Source: Cymodocea nodosa
Lineage: Eukaryota; Streptophyta; Magnoliopsida; Alismatales; Cymodoceaceae
DNA: 64,000 bases
Direction: 5' to 3'
NCBI GenBank assembly: GCA_036874045.1
Contig: CM072343.1
Location: 15,706,001 to 15,770,000 of the forward strand
In this document: in pieces, positions 41,001 through 53,000 of the stretch
Layout: every line of letters starts with the position of its first letter
Position numbering within the stretch: the stretch's first letter is position 1
The notes under the pieces: generated by a model
What the model was told of the DNA's origin: nothing
What the model saw: the letters and a program-made list of their open reading frames with translations, nothing else
Databases searched by the model: none
Program-made: the position numbers and the translations under genes

Positions 41001-44000
41001 TCTTTCATCATGGCCGCAAATGACAACCTTTGTGGTGCATTCTTCTAACGACATTGCTCTTAGGGATTAAAGAAGGTATTTGGGGAGAGAGGCGGTGAAT
41101 CCATCTCCCCTAGAAGGGGCACCTCTGATGTCAAGAAATCTTGACGACACCTAAGGTTGCATTCACCTCTCTTGCCTCTCCTCCTTATGCAATATATCAT
41201 AAATAGTAATTACTTATTATCATGAGGAACCAAGGAAGAAATTGTTGATGGATTCTTGGTGCTAGTGGTTGGAGGAATGGTTCCTTGTGGCCAAAATATG
41301 GTCAACAACCACAAATGGTGATTTGGTAGTTTTCAATATGAGAGAGTGAAAGGAAGAGGAAAGAAGAAAGGAATAACAAAGAAAGAAGATAGAGATTTAC
41401 TTGGTCAAAATTGCCATAGGTTGGACTATGTACGTATGTCACTCCATGTGTTCTATATCAGCTGAAAAAATCACCCATGTTGATCAACATAGCATGTGGT
41501 CATGTGCATACATCATTTCAAATTTCCATTAGTTACCTATATTCCAATATGCACCCATATACCATGTCCCTAAATTTAACACGTGCCAATAAAATTACAG
41601 ACAAATGTTGAAGTTGGAATGTTGGACGCCATCTTAGGACCACAGAACCTAATGTAACTCTTTTACTTTTTGCTCTACTTTTCTTTTGTTAATTATAAGA
41701 CTTATGCTGGCCTCACATGCTTTATTTCAACTCCTAGAACAACTTGAACAATTTCAGTAAGATCTTTTGGATATCTACAACTAACACACAGGCCTGAAAT
41801 TAGACCATATCATAACATTAGCATAACCTTTAATTTGATTACTGAAATTCAACAAGAAAAGTGATTCTGTAAGAAAAAGGAAATGAATGATTTTTTTTCA
41901 AGTCTATAAATCCAGTACTTATTGAGTAGGTGACATACCTGCAAACCTAGTGAGCAGTAAATACACATTACACAAAATATGGTTCCAAGATATGGCATCA
42001 AACTTGGGAACAAAGTAAAAAATGTTGCAAGAAATACTCGATAACACTGAGCATGCATAAAAAGCCTTAGAAGACGCAACATCCTTGCTATCAGAAGGTA
42101 GTGAATCCTGTTGCAGAAAAATTATCCATCAGTAGATGCTCAGCAGTATCTGAAGCACAAGCTGTTTGCAACAGTTCTATAATGGCAATATATGATATTG
42201 TCTGTAAAGAAAAATAGTGCCAATAGACTTTTGAAAGAGGGAATTTGGTGCATTTGCAAAATATCATTATGGAGCAGTAGGAAACTGGGTAAACTTTTAC
42301 AAGTTATATCTACCAGATTTTTTATAAACAAATTTAAAAAATTCAATTGTAGAATTACAATATGTCAAACTGGAAAGTGCTAATACAATGCAAAATATTA
42401 CAGTTAATTCTTTGGCAGGTTAGTCTGAAGGAAACCTTGACAAAATTAAAATCATTTCAAATCAAGGATTATATCTGAATTGATTAAGTTATATTAGTTA
42501 TGACTTACCAATATCATGCATGGACTACAGTACCACTCAATGTCAGATTATAGGAATGAGAATATTTTGGTAATATTGTGAAAAAACAAGAAAGCATGGA
42601 TTCTTTCAAAGATACATCACATCTGCACTCAACACATGTCAGATAGCATGATTAGGATTCTTTTCAGATGGACTTGGTGAGGTTATCTTGGCATAAGAGT
42701 GTAGTGGACTATGGTGGCACTTCTTTCAGATGGCACTTGAAATTGCAAATATTGAAGCCTGATCTTTGTTGCTGGAACAAAAACCATTTTGGAAATATTT
42801 AAACCAATGCTAAGCACTGCAAATTGAAGGTTTTAACTTTGCAGCATGAGTTGAATGATCACTTTTCAGATCAAGTTTTCCAGGAAATAATTGAGGCAAA
42901 CACCATGAGGAAGTGTTGAACTAGAAGGAACTTTTCTGGGTCCAAAAGGCTCATTACAGGTGGCTTTAGGAGGAGGGCAGTGAAAATAATTTCTTCTTCC
43001 ATAACCTTGTCAAGCAGTGCTCACCATCATGGCTACATTACTGTGATCAAGAACTTGTCAGGGAATTTGATTCAAGATTTGGATGACATCAAAAATGTAG
43101 GCATTGCCATGACAGCGAACAGTGGGAAGTGACACTCAAATCACAGGAGTGAACACCATGGGGTCACAGGACTGACAGAAGCAGTCTGGGTGACAGTTCT
43201 CCTGGCAACAGTGGGCAACGGTAGTGGGCAGAGGCATTGGGGGAAGTTAGGGTTTCAATGGTGCTGGGGTTGGGAGAAAGAAGGATTAAGGTTCCTGGTG
43301 CTATGATACCATGTGGAAAAAGAGATTAAAGGAATAAGGAGTGATTAACATTACAATTGCAGATCATTACATATATATAAGATGATTATATGGATCCACA
43401 TAACTGGATATCCATTTAACCACCCAAAGCTTAATATATTCATTTAAGACACTCATCACAGATCATACTTGATATTGTATGACATCTGTAATCTATTTTC
43501 GTATCCATAGAGGTTTTAGAAACCAAACGAATCATCTGCATGCCCTTTAAGCCTAATCATTCTAAAGAACTCTTTCTCCTCAAGTTTTAGCATGCATGTT
43601 GACACAAAGTAGAGGATTATTCCTCAAGTCCTGTCATGATTGTGTAGTCAATGTAAAAGAGAGGCATTACCCACTTTCACTCATGCACCCATCGTCTAGA
43701 ATTTCCTAATGTTGTCCATTGAGAATCCATATGTTCAAACTTAGAATAGGCTTCACTAATATAGGTGTCCAAAAAGGGGGAAAACAAATTATTGATAACC
43801 TAGAAAGCACAGATTGACATTGACAAGCAAGGGAGGGTTACACTACCATAAGGCCTATGGCAAGAGGCCCTGGTAAGTCAGCAATGGCACCTCAAATCCT
43901 TACTAGAGAGCAAGAGACAAGAAGTTATGTTGATGGTGGCAGCAGTTTTCAGAATCAACAATCCCACAATGATCTCTGACAATGCAAAAATGATTTCTAA

Positions 44001-47000
44001 TGTTGATTGCAGTGATGGCTGCTGCTTTAGGGTTTAGGTTATTTTAGTGACGTACAAAGATCATTTGAAGACAAAAAAGGTATCAGAATAGATTTATTAT
44101 GCTAAGGTATATATGCAAGATTAGAATTAGAATTTAGAATAAAATACAATTATATCCCTAGTTCTCCATACATTACAAAATATCAACAGAATTTTATGGA
44201 AGAAACAATTAATATCATCAAAAGAAATTCAGCATGGTATAGTTTTTTTATACATCATCAAACATACTAATGAAGAACAACGTACACTCACCATTCCCCA
44301 TTTGAAAGTAAAGGAACTCCCTTAGGAATAAAGAAAGTTGCTGCTTCTCCGATAACTGCAACATAAAAATAAAATTAGGATGTATCATGTTGCATCTTTG
44401 ATTATTTTCTCTAACATTTCAAGCTAAACTTTATGCACATGATCTCTTGAATAAACCAGTATGACAGATATGCTACATTATAGACTAAGAATCATGTCAT
44501 ACAATAGAATACTTTTGGCTGTTTCAAAATCTACTGACCTATTATGCACGTGACCACAAAGTCAAACTGGTTTTGACCTTCCATCCAGTATTTGTCAAAT
44601 CCAAAGGAATAAATTTTTAAAATGACCTCTATGACATAAAGCCAACCTGTGCAAAAAAAGATACATAGTTAATTATGTACAGTGCAACAAGCAAACAATA
44701 TATTGAGAACTGAAGAATGGACAAATATTATTGTGTAATAAAAGAATGAATACATTCACTACAACTGTTTGACTAACAAGAAATCAATCGATTTAACAAA
44801 AGAAAAATCCCTGATCTATTTGTGAGGTGGAGGCCCAAGAAAAAGAGATTACAAGGGAAGGACTAGGCCTAATCCTCAACAAAAGAAAAGAGGATAGAAA
44901 ACCAAAAGCTAGGCTTGGGTGATAACCACTAGTTTCATACCTTGTGAGTGGATGGAATACCCCACTTATCTAACTTCCAAACACCTCTAACTATCCTAGG
45001 AAGATCCTTAACATCTCTATAGATTTTAGACACCCTAGCATGAGTACCCTCCTTAGTTAGAAGATCTATTGCAATAGTGGCTTCCCTGAAGATATGTCTA
45101 ATAGAATGAGTGTTGGATTAGGTCCACAATATAACCCTAGAATGAGAAGGCCTACTGATCGTAAAAGGTACTTGGACAAGAGGGGAACAACTTTGCTCGA
45201 GCCATTGGAAAGGGTAGATGGTCTAGCCAGTGTTGGACATTGGCCTTTTGGTGATGGTTGGTGGCAAAGGATGCATGGATTACTGGTGGCATCAATGCTG
45301 TCCAAAGCCTTATCTTCCAAAGCCAATCCACTTGTCTAGAGCTTATCTAAAACAATTCAAAAGTTCGAGCAGGTTTCATATTGAACCCACCAAAAATAAT
45401 CTAAAATGGGAAAAAATCAACAATTCAGATTGATATATGAAACCATGGTTAGAGTAAATAATGCATTAGGATTATATGTGTTAAGGATTTAGTCAAATGT
45501 TACTAATGTATTAGGGTTATATGAGTGTTAAAGGTTTAGTCTAACATTACTAGGTGGTGTTTGTCCCTCTTATATAGTCTCTATATATAAAGATTTTATG
45601 TTTACTAATGAATTCGTTTCTCTTTCACTGATTTCTTATGTTCTCACACATTAAACCTAAAATCTCACCCCTTTAATCATAAGACTCTCTTAGCCTTTCA
45701 ATGCATAGAATTAAAATGGAGATCCAATTGCTTTGAACTCATTGGCTTATGATCTTGACCATTTGATGTAAAGACAATGGATGTTAAGGAAAATATTAAA
45801 AAAAAATAAATTAACAACATATATTTAATTTAGTGGATTCAACATTACCCCATCATGCTTTCACACTTAGGTTGCCTACCTTTATATCCTAGTTAAAAAC
45901 TAATGGGGAGAATGTCAAATATATTGTTATAGCTTTTGTTCTAAAATTTTGTTGAATGTCCATGATCTACAAATGTACATGCAGAGTGAAATATGGATAT
46001 TAAGATTTGATCAACTGAACTAGAAATTTTGGATTTAAAATTTGAATTCAAAAATTAAAAGTTAAACGTTGTTATATGTTGATAATCATATAAATAATTT
46101 GTTAAATTATTTGCAAATTTAGAAATCCAAAAACATGATTGCTATGGATTGTTGAGCAAAAATTGGAAGTTGTCATTAAGCAATTAAAACTTTTGCTAAG
46201 GATTATTTTATTTTGTGTTTTGATGATGAAAAATTAAATTAAGTTATGAATTACATAATGGATAAGTTAAATTATTAGTGCAGATTTCATATTATAACTT
46301 ATATGATTGATTGGGTGAATAATATGCCTTATTTATATAGTTGCTGTAATTTAAATTTAATGAAACAAATTGTGAGACTTTGAGATTAAGCTCTACACAC
46401 GTGGACATGATTTGACATTATTTTTGTAGTATCTTTGGAATGACAAATTGATGGTCATGACTGCTGTAAATTCATAGACAGAAAATAAAGTAGTTTATTT
46501 TGCTGAAATTGATATTACCTTATTAAATCGATTTTGACCTAGCAAAATGGATATTATGTTGTTGGTAATCATTTATTTAAGTTCATAAGCATCATATCTA
46601 AATGTTATCTAAGTTTATTTACTTCTGAAAATAAGTTTAAGCCTTGCATTTGATTTTCAAATGAAAGGGTGAGCTAAATTAGGAAATTTCTGTTGCATTA
46701 GTTATTTTTTTAGAATGGATGTATAACGATTTTTTTGACTGCCAATTTAGAGTCAAAGATTTGAAAGACTTACCTAACATATGAACCATATAAAGGAAAT
46801 GCCAAATAAAATTTTGAAAGATGTTTGAAACATTGCTATAAATGGAAAAGACAGAGATTATAGAAATTAGACAAAATGAAAATTACTGTTGCTATAATTA
46901 AAATTCCCTACAAAATTAAGGGGAATGTTGCTGCACTTCAAGGGACATCGAAAGAGCTTGGAGGAGAAGGCCGAACATGAAGAGAAGTTTCAAGGAGGCG

Positions 47001-50000
47001 TACAAAATTCTTGTAGGAAGATAGTCCACAAGAACAGAAAATTGAAACTCTGTTTTGATTTTCCACTCGATTTTCTTTATAATTTTTTCTAAATTTTGAG
47101 AAACACTTGTAAGTTGTTCTTTCCATCCTTTTCAGTGTTTTCTCCTATTCCAAACATTATTTTAAAGGTTTAAAACACCTAGACCATCGGGTTGTGGTGG
47201 TGGAAAATTATAAAGTTGGTGCTTTATAATTTTCTTAAACTTAAGGTTAATGCCTTAAGTTATGTGTTGAATTTTGCAAGATTGGAGCCTTGTAAAATGG
47301 CTGAGAGTTGAGGGGTTCATCTGTAAATACCTGGACTACTCAAAGTTGGTGCTTTGAGTAGTGATTTTTGTATCTATGTGTGGTGTTGAGTTGTAGCTCA
47401 AAAAGATAAACACAAAAATAATAAAAACTCTTAAGTTAAGGCTTGAAGAGTGGACTACCCATTTTAGAAAATCACTATAAAAATTTCTTATATTCTTTGT
47501 GATTGGATGCATGTTTCTATTAGCTGAAATCAAGATTTTAATCTTCTATTTTTAAGATTACAAATTTAGATTTTCACTTGCGCTCTATTTCAACTTATTA
47601 TAACTCAAGTTTTTAAGTTCACCTAAATTTTTAACTTCCCTATTTAGGTGGGGTTTGTGCATTCAGAATTTGTCGGAATTGAAAATTTTTTCCGTCAAAT
47701 TCCGAGTCATGAGGTATTCGTGCATTTTGAAATTTAAATTCCTTAAGAAATTGAATTTTAATCATGAGTAAAAGGTTGGAATTCATTTTCCAAAAGGTTA
47801 CTCAACACTCGCCCTCATGCTTGCCCTCACCCTCACGGTCGACGCTCGCCCTCCTACGTGATTCTGAGCTTCACCAACAACAAAGTCGATGAAGATGGCT
47901 CATGAAGTATGTCTTCACAACGTTCGATGGGATGTACGTCATCGACAGGGCCTCGGAGCCTCCGCTCGATGTGGCCGCTAGGTACAAGGTGAAGTGGATC
48001 GACTTCACCCACACATTCATGAAGCTGGCCATCTTCATCGCCATCATCGTCCTTGACCAACAACCTTTGTTGTGCCTCTACCCAGACGCATCGTACCTCT
48101 TTATCTTGTCCCTCCAGCTCGTGCCCCTCTTCATCGTTTTCATTTGTAGCACTCTGCTCATCAAATTCCCCACCACCCGCCATGGCATCGGCTTTCCGAT
48201 TACTTCTCAATGAAGGTCTTCTTTCTAGTAGTTACTAGCTTACATCTTTCTTTGTCCATTCTACCGAGAAAATGATTAATATTTAAGATAGTTATATGTA
48301 TGGTCTACATTTTTTATTTTTATGGGCTTGTTATTTGTCGTATTTTTCTCCAAAATCAATATATAATTTTTTTCCCTTGTCGCCATAATGATGTTACAAC
48401 CATGACAATCCACTTGAGAAGGCAATGGTATTTATCTCTCTAATTTTTATTCTTATATTGCTGGGAAAGAATCACCTTCAATCTCTCGTCTCAACGGTGA
48501 ACTAACAAGAGTAAATCAAGCAAAACAATATGACTTCACGTAATAAATCAATTGTTTAACCTGTGGTTTTACAAATAAAGACGTATGTTTGTCATTGTTG
48601 CATTTATTCTTCATTACTCTAAATCGCTTCAACCGTAGTCAAAAATGTGAAAGTTTAAAAAATGGTTTAAATTAATAAAGTTTAATTTATTGATAAATGA
48701 TATATAAACATTTAATTTAATAATATGTTCATTTATTAATGTAATTAATTCATTTCTTGATTAATTACATTTTCACTAATTACTTTAATTCGTTACTTAA
48801 CTTTATTAAAAATCAATTCTATTCAATTCTGTCATATACACAAACATCTAAATTTCAATTTTTGTCAAATTTCTGAACATGTACAAACACCTAGATTTTA
48901 AATTCTTTTTATCAAATTCTATAGAATTCAAATTCCGTTAAAATTCAAATTCTACGTAATTCAAATTCTGAGTGCATAAACAGACCCTTAGCCTCCTCTC
49001 TAGTGAAGCTCAATCCAACAACCTTAAAAGTAGTCATTACATTTGAAGGTTTGACTTGTAGAAAGGACTAAACATTTTCTTAGATATCCATTGAAAGCTT
49101 TTTGTGACAAAAGTCATTCCAAATGTCTGCCTTGAACGTTTGTTAAGGCGTTTTCCCTAATAATTTACTCTAGACTTCCAATAAAGTGTAAGACATGAGT
49201 ACATCAGATAAAAACATGCATATGTGAAACTAATTGACTTCCAATAAAGTGTTTTGACCTCTTCTTCAAAAAGCCTAATTGCATGTTTCCTAGGAATGTT
49301 ACTCATAATATTTGTCTCCCTACAACCTATGTACAACCTTGATTTCAAAGATTGATCCAGATCGGCAATTTTTTGCTGATCCAAATAATTTTTTGGCAAC
49401 TTTGATACAAAATTTACCTAAAATTCTGGATTGAACAACCATACTTGCAACGACTATGCTGAAGACACCACATCAGATCCATCCTCCTTTCACTTACATC
49501 AACAGGGGTTTGCATTGACAAAGACTACCACCTCCTTTCCTCTCTGCCACCATTGTAACCCATTAGGGTTTTCAATTGAGGAGAGGAAAACAAAGAAAAT
49601 GAATGAGAGGAGGGAGTGTATGTGTTATTATAGTTGGATAGGGTCCTAGTAAATAACATGGTTAATTTTCAGCCTTTAGTCAATATGTACCTCATTCCCA
49701 TTCAGATCATCCTCTAATGATCCTTTCATTGACAGAGATCCATTGACCCAATAAGGTCCCTTTCTAGTTTTAGTGAATGTGGACCTTGCACCCAAATTTC
49801 CACAACTTGGTGGAAGGTTTATGAAATGCAATTGAAGTCCATGTCCTTTGTGTCAATTAAATAAAAGGTTGGCAAATGTTAAAATGCATCTCAAGCACTG
49901 GAATTAGGCAGTCTTTGGGCATGTGGAGCAAAAGAGTTCTCAACTCCTACAAGAGATCAAGCTAGTGGAAAGTAGGCTTAAGGAGGGCTAGGATGAAGAA

Positions 50001-53000
50001 ACTTCTTTGCATCTTGATTTTCTACGAAGTAAGTTCTTTAACAGAAGTTAGCAATGAGATGTCTTCTACACCTAGAAAGCTAAGATCCATTGACTTAAGG
50101 AAGGTGATAGTAACGCAATGTTTTTCCACAATGTCGTTAACTGCTAGTGAGGTGCCAACTAGGTTGCGCCTCTCATGGTTAACTTAGGGTCAAGCTCATT
50201 GGAGGTGGTTAGATGCTAGGGGAGGGAGTTTTACTCCTCACTTCTTTCAACAAAAGGGGATGAAGGTCAGCTTTATATTTTGGAGGCTATTCCTAGAGTG
50301 GGGAAGAGGAGAATCATCTATTTGTGAAGTTCCTACTATGGAGAAATTAAAGAGGTTGTTTTTCCATGGACTAGGATTACACCTTTGGTCTTGATGGTTT
50401 TACAATGAAGTTCTTTTGCTTTTGCTAGAACATAGTGGCAATAGACTTGTCTCAAGTAGTGAGGTTTTTTTAGACTGAAATGTTAGACAAGCCTTGGAGG
50501 GCTACTTTTCTTTCTTTTATTCTAAATGTTGACAATTTAATGAACTTTAGGGACCTCTAGCTTATCAACCTATGCAAGGTGAGGTACAAGGTTATTGTCA
50601 AAATCCTAACTAAATGGCTTTCCACCTACATCCATAAGTTGATCCCTCCAAGTCAAGGTGCCTTCATTGAAGATTGGAGTATTTTTTACAATGTTACTCT
50701 CATGCAAGAGTTGGCCTTGCACATCAACAAGGGGCAAAGGGATGGTAATGTAATTCTTAACCTAAATATGAAAAAGGCCTACAATAGGATGGAATGATAG
50801 ACCATATTCTGAGTATTAGATAGATTTGGTTTCTTAGACTAGAGTATTAAGTTACTCAAAGGTTGCATTAAGAATATCAATTTTTCATTCCTATTAAGCA
50901 ATGACTCTATAGAGTTTTTTCAATTGTCCAACCTATTCATTATCACTGAAGAGCTTTTGAGTAGGAATTTACAAAACTTGATTAGTAATAGGAAAATCAT
51001 TCCTTACAATTATGGTAAGAACTTTTTGGTTGTCTCTCATCTTCTTTATGCTAATGATACCCTCCTATTCCTAACAAGGAAAAGAAGAGTTTGGAGGGAG
51101 TCATGACACTTTTCATGATTATCAGAAATTTCTCTAGGCAAAAGATTAACAAGAATAATAGTTTTTTGTAGCTTCCAACAATATCTTTGTTCCTAGAATT
51201 GAGCTTATCAAGTCTATCACAAGCTTCAAAGAGAGTTGTTTCCCTTTTCAATACTTCGGATATCCCATTTTTAAGAGGAGAATCAAAGGAGTATACTTTG
51301 AAAGTTTGCTTCTCAAGATACAAAATAAACTTACAAGGCGGAAAAGTAGAGCTCTTTCCCCTAAAGGCCACATCACCCTATTAAGGCATGTTCTGTCAAG
51401 CCTTCTAGTTCATCTTATGAGTGTTTATGACTTATCCAAGAGCACCATTAGTAGGATTCATTTAATCTTTGCTAACTTTCTTTGGGGTGAAGGCAAATTT
51501 CACTAGATGAAATAGTCTCAGATAGCCAAACCAATGGAAGAGGGTGGTCTTGGTGTCTGAGACCTTAGCAAGATGGTGGATGCCTTGAGGATGAAAATGA
51601 TATGGAGGTTGTTTGTCAAGAATTCCATCTAGGCTGTAGTCACAATTTCTAGGTACAACTTTCCCTTCTAGACTTATGGTTCTTGCACCTCTAGTAGTGC
51701 TTACGCCCTTCAAGTCAATTGGGGAAGATTGCACCTTATGCTAGGTGGTTGGAGGGTCGAGGTAGGATCAATCTATGGAGAGATTAGTGGATTGCATTTG
51801 ATCCCCTTGATAAAGACACGGGGCATCACATTTGCTTTAAGGGTGATTGGACTATCCTTAGCAAATTCTAGATTAACAGGAGACTAGGCCTACACTTGCA
51901 AAACCAAATAAAATGGAAAAACTACACTTGGTGCACCTTAGCTTCTATTGGTAAGAATCTCGCTACCAAATGTCTCAAGTTCTTAGTGGCAACTATCCTT
52001 TGGGAGGGTTGGAAAGAGAGATGCATGCCTATTTACAATAACAAGAGAGGACCTTTTGGAAACATTAAGAATTGCAATGAAGCTACTTTGTCGACTTTTG
52101 TGAATGCTCATAAAGACACGAGGCACCAATTAAGGAGACCTTTGTCTTGGATAGTGTTGGTTTTAGATTGTCTTATTGCTCAGAATGTCATATTATGCGA
52201 TACACTTAGGAGAAGTTGGCCAACATTAATGAATGTTTAGAAAAAAGTTATTAGATGAATTGCATATTCATAAAGTAACCTATTATTAATTTTAAACCAA
52301 GAAAGCCATCCATGTCTCCTATAGAAATGGTTTATTGGAATTTTGTTTGGTCTCTAAAAGGTTCACCATAGATATTTACTAGAAAATAAATATTTCAGAC
52401 TTCAATCAAGGAACATTTTTGAATTGCTAAACTTATCAATAAATTTTCCTACTTCAATGTTTTTTGAAAAGTTTGAAAGAAATAGTGCAGCTATTTATGT
52501 CTCTACATTTTTGATAATTGATTATTGTTCAAATGTTACATTACCATCCCTTTTCACTTCTAATTGTTGCTAATATTTCTCAACATCAAATATATAATAA
52601 ATCTTCATTCAAAAAAGAAAGGTTATTGGAGATAAAGAAGTACTAGGCACAACACACTCTTCCCTCACTCACTTTGTTCCACCCTTCTCATCTTCCCTTA
52701 GGTGGCTTATGCCCCTTCTCCTGACCCTCCTTTGGAAGCACAACTCTCACATCTTCCTCCTTTGCCATAGGACACATTGGGGCACTAGACACAAACCTTT
52801 CCTTTGAGCGATAGTTCAAATTTCTCACCTCTCATCCAAAGGTCTCGAAACCTTGCCCTCTCACCTTGTCCTCTCCTTGTCCAAAGGTTCTCTAAGCTTA
52901 CCCTCTCTCTTTTACTCACTTAAGACATTATTCACAGCATTAAAATAACTAATTAATAGTCAAGGTTAGTTGTTTGGCCTAGAATTGAACTTCTCTTTAG

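Larger units (their letters stand above)
35832..41430 (-). mobile_element. L1-type LINE, nearly full length, degenerate
   Basis: Minus strand. 41100-41430 is a probable 5' UTR. About 39050-41100 is ORF1 (DUF4283-like domain near 40800-41030; an LCVEID word near 40080, then a zinc-knuckle region). 35832-39002 is ORF2, starting [14 protein letters not shown] at 39002: APE endonuclease to about 38240, RT (DKAPRPNGF near 37690, [11 protein letters not shown] near 36990 replacing the FADD catalytic site, [11 protein letters not shown] near 36775), and an RNase H start ([13 protein letters not shown] near 35990). It ends inside RNase H with no poly-A, against the LTR of Copia E. Several stops and frameshifts; inactive. 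Confidence 0.85.
23131..41938. other. 18.8 kb TPC1 intron packed with transposons
   Basis: From the pore-loop exon to the S4-S5 exon. It holds, left to right: Copia C with short LTRs, the Gypsy TR-GAG-like element inside it, Copia E, and an L1 LINE. The parts at 23131-23850 and 41430-41938 show no repeat I recognise and are plain AT-rich intron. Confidence 0.85.

Noticed and set aside
45066-45339. Overlapping frames on both strands near 45.1-45.3 kb
   Set aside because: They overlap a worn LINE RNase H region and do not read as any host protein.
47854-48210. 118-codon minus-strand frame opposite the DMP fragment
   Set aside because: It is the antisense shadow of the DMP coding text, whose plus-strand reading matches a known family.
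49157-49399. 80-codon minus-strand frame
   Set aside because: No family resemblance, not extended by neighbouring frames, and it contains a short internal repeat (LYWKS) caused by a DNA repeat (cttccaataaagtg).
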